Assembly (NCBI RefSeq): GCF_005116575.1
Contig: NZ_SWCN01000001.1
Location: forward strand, 369,535 to 433,534
Direction of reading: 5' to 3'
DNA: 64,000 bases
Origin: Desulforhopalus sp. IMCC35007
Lineage (GTDB): Bacteria; Desulfobacterota; Desulfobulbia; Desulfobulbales; Desulfocapsaceae
Positions within the stretch are counted from its first letter, which is position 1, and each line of letters begins with the position of its first letter. Positions 62,832 to 64,000 of the stretch are shown here, piece after piece. Under the pieces are notes generated by a model. It was not told where the DNA came from. It made no database searches and saw nothing but the letters and a program-made list of their open reading frames with translations. The position numbers and the translations under genes were made by a program.

Positions 62832-63806
62832 GTGAAAAATAATATATCAAGTAAAACTATTCTTTTCTCGTCTTTTAAAAAAGCATTCTCCACAAAGTCG
62901 TTTAAATTTCTTGTGATTTCTTGGTTAGCTTTCTTATTTAATTGTGATGGTTTGATGGCTACTCCTTTGAGACTTCATGAGAATGACGGCCAGAGAGATA
63001 CAATTTTAGAAAAATCATTAAGAGATTATGGAGATTTTGATGTTGTTGATAAATCATTTGGTAGCGATCTGGATGTTGAACTATACGGAAAAAATTTTGG
63101 TTTTGTCCTTAATTATATCGATCATCTTGATTCAGAAAAAAAACAGCAGCCTAAGATAATCTATTTAAAAATTCGTGCGCTTATAGGAATGGGGCAATTA
63201 GCTGATGCACAAAGGGAGTTTCATGCTCTAAATTCCTTGCCAAATGTATCTGTTAAATATTACGAAAATATTGCAAACGATTTTTTGAGAATTAAGAAGG
63301 GCACTGCGGTGATGGCTGTTTGTCAAGCTGGATTACAAAGAGACATTCATTCAAGCAAATTGCTGTTCATGATGGGACTGGCATACAACTTAACTGGAAA
63401 GACTCAAACTGCTATATATTACTTTGATGGGGCGTTGGCTTCATTGAATACAGATTCTGAATTATACTTAAAAGCAAAAATAGCAAAGGAAAAAGCGGTT
63501 TCATACTATAAACTAAACGAGTATGAAAAAGCAAAAAACTCCCTTTCTGGCTTTGAAACATCAAATACTAACGAAGGTCTTCAGTTAATCATTGATGCTA
63601 AATATAATATGTCCAAAGGCGACAATAAAAAAGCTATTGTTTTACTTAATAAAACTGACAGTACACCACAATATTTAGAGGCAAAATTACTGATTGCCCA
63701 GATGTATATTCTAGAGGCCCGTACGCAAGAATCGATAGAGCTGCTTAATGGACTGGAATCAAATTTTAATCTGATTACCACTAATCTTCAGCTAATTTTT
63801 GGGTAG
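62832..63806 (+). pseudogene. TPR protein (PrsT-like?), truncated by an IS element
   Basis: 324 residues are left, from a GTG at 62832 with GGAG upstream. A hydrophobic leader (about 22-45, FKFLVISWLAFLFN) indicates export. Helical TPR-type repeats follow (IYLKIRALIGMGQLADAQREFHAL, LLFMMGLAYNLTGKTQTAIYYFDGAL, AKEKAVSYYKLNEYEKAKNSL). The last codons are GGG TAG, which belong to the inverted repeat of the IS starting at 63801, so the original protein was longer. Its place after prsR/prsK suggests PrsT, the TPR protein of PEP-CTERM/EPS loci, but the sequence itself does not prove it. Confidence 0.6.
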
Positions 63807-64000
63807 GACGCTATTTGTCCTACCAGTTATGGGATAATACCTCTAAATTCAAAAGGAGGTCACCCATGGCTAAAAATAAAGTTCAATTTCAAAAAGGTTT
63901 AAGTGTAGGAGCATTTCTTTCAATGTACGGTACAGAGAAACAATGTTACGAAGCTCTTTTTCGTATACGATGGCCAGAAGGATACATCTGTCCTGAATGT
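63801..64000 (+). mobile_element. IS1595-family insertion sequence, left end
   Basis: GGGTAGGACGCTATTTGTCC opens the element and contains the self-complementary TAGGAC/GTCCTA typical of IS1595-type ends. The transposase begins at 63866. The right end and target duplication lie outside the window. Confidence 0.75.
63866..64000 (+). CDS. IS1595-family transposase, N-terminal 45 residues
   Basis: ATG 63866 follows a perfect AAAGGAGGT ribosome site. The visible sequence has SMYGTEKQCYEALFRIRWPEGYICPEC, the start of the N-terminal zinc ribbon found in IS1595 transposases (DDE/N type). The remainder is beyond the window. Confidence 0.85.
   Translation, partial: MAKNKVQFQKGLSVGAFLSMYGTEKQCYEALFRIRWPEGYICPEC

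Overview
The window looks like a chromosomal segment of a Gram-negative, anaerobic, respiring bacterium. The most likely source is a sulfate- or sulfur-cycling Desulfobacterota (Desulfobulbales-like). This is inferred from gene content only: two iron-dependent alcohol dehydrogenases, several sigma-54 activators, a haem-c sensor kinase, a CydA-like quinol:cytochrome c protein with four CXXCH motifs, an EFR1-type flavodoxin/ferredoxin, a DUF362 protein, a probable selenoprotein and a PEP-CTERM/exosortase-linked polysaccharide system. No rRNA, tRNA or CRISPR array was recognised.

Layout. 1-735: end of an AEC-type permease. 900-6375: an alcohol-oxidation regulon. An Fe-ADH, a soluble PAS histidine kinase and an NtrC-type regulator form a translationally coupled operon, followed by a second Fe-ADH. 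Both ADH transcripts have a good -24/-12 promoter and a similar palindromic site about 57 bp upstream of it. 6664-15345: an aminotransferase, two large hybrid sensor kinases (one Cache type, one haem-c type), MscL and an EamA transporter. 15577-20260: EFR1 ferredoxin, PfpI/DJ-1 protein, glycerophosphodiesterase, SorC-type regulator and HAD phosphatase. 20335-27902: a very large unrecognised PHP-like membrane protein, DUF362 protein, small proteins, a GntR regulator and a TauE-type permease. 27902-30714: phage-shock locus pspABC with divergent pspF and a sigma-54 promoter. 30776-41706: aroE, a membrane-anchored IscU-like protein, a two-subunit CydA-like complex with tandemly duplicated haem-c modules, an MscS channel, a macro-domain protein next to a UGA-containing DsbA/FrnE-like gene, and small housekeeping genes.

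42023-50269 is a + strand group for an envelope or extracellular polysaccharide: a GT-C-like membrane protein, a secreted beta-propeller/LamG-like protein, an MBOAT O-acyltransferase and two AlgX/AlgJ-like SGNH proteins. It is followed by a PEP-CTERM protein gene, prsR and prsK (the PEP-CTERM-linked sigma-54 two-component system), a toxin-antitoxin pair and a second PEP-CTERM gene that carries a frameshift. Both PEP-CTERM genes have sigma-54-type promoters, which fits control by PrsR.

From 57791 to the end the segment is dominated by mobile DNA. A group IIC-like intron starts directly after the terminator of the second PEP-CTERM gene and is followed head-to-tail by a second group II intron. 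A 1-kb gene-poor stretch comes next, then a TPR-protein gene cut off by an IS1595-family element that runs off the window. This suggests the polysaccharide/PEP-CTERM locus is decaying or rearranging at this end.
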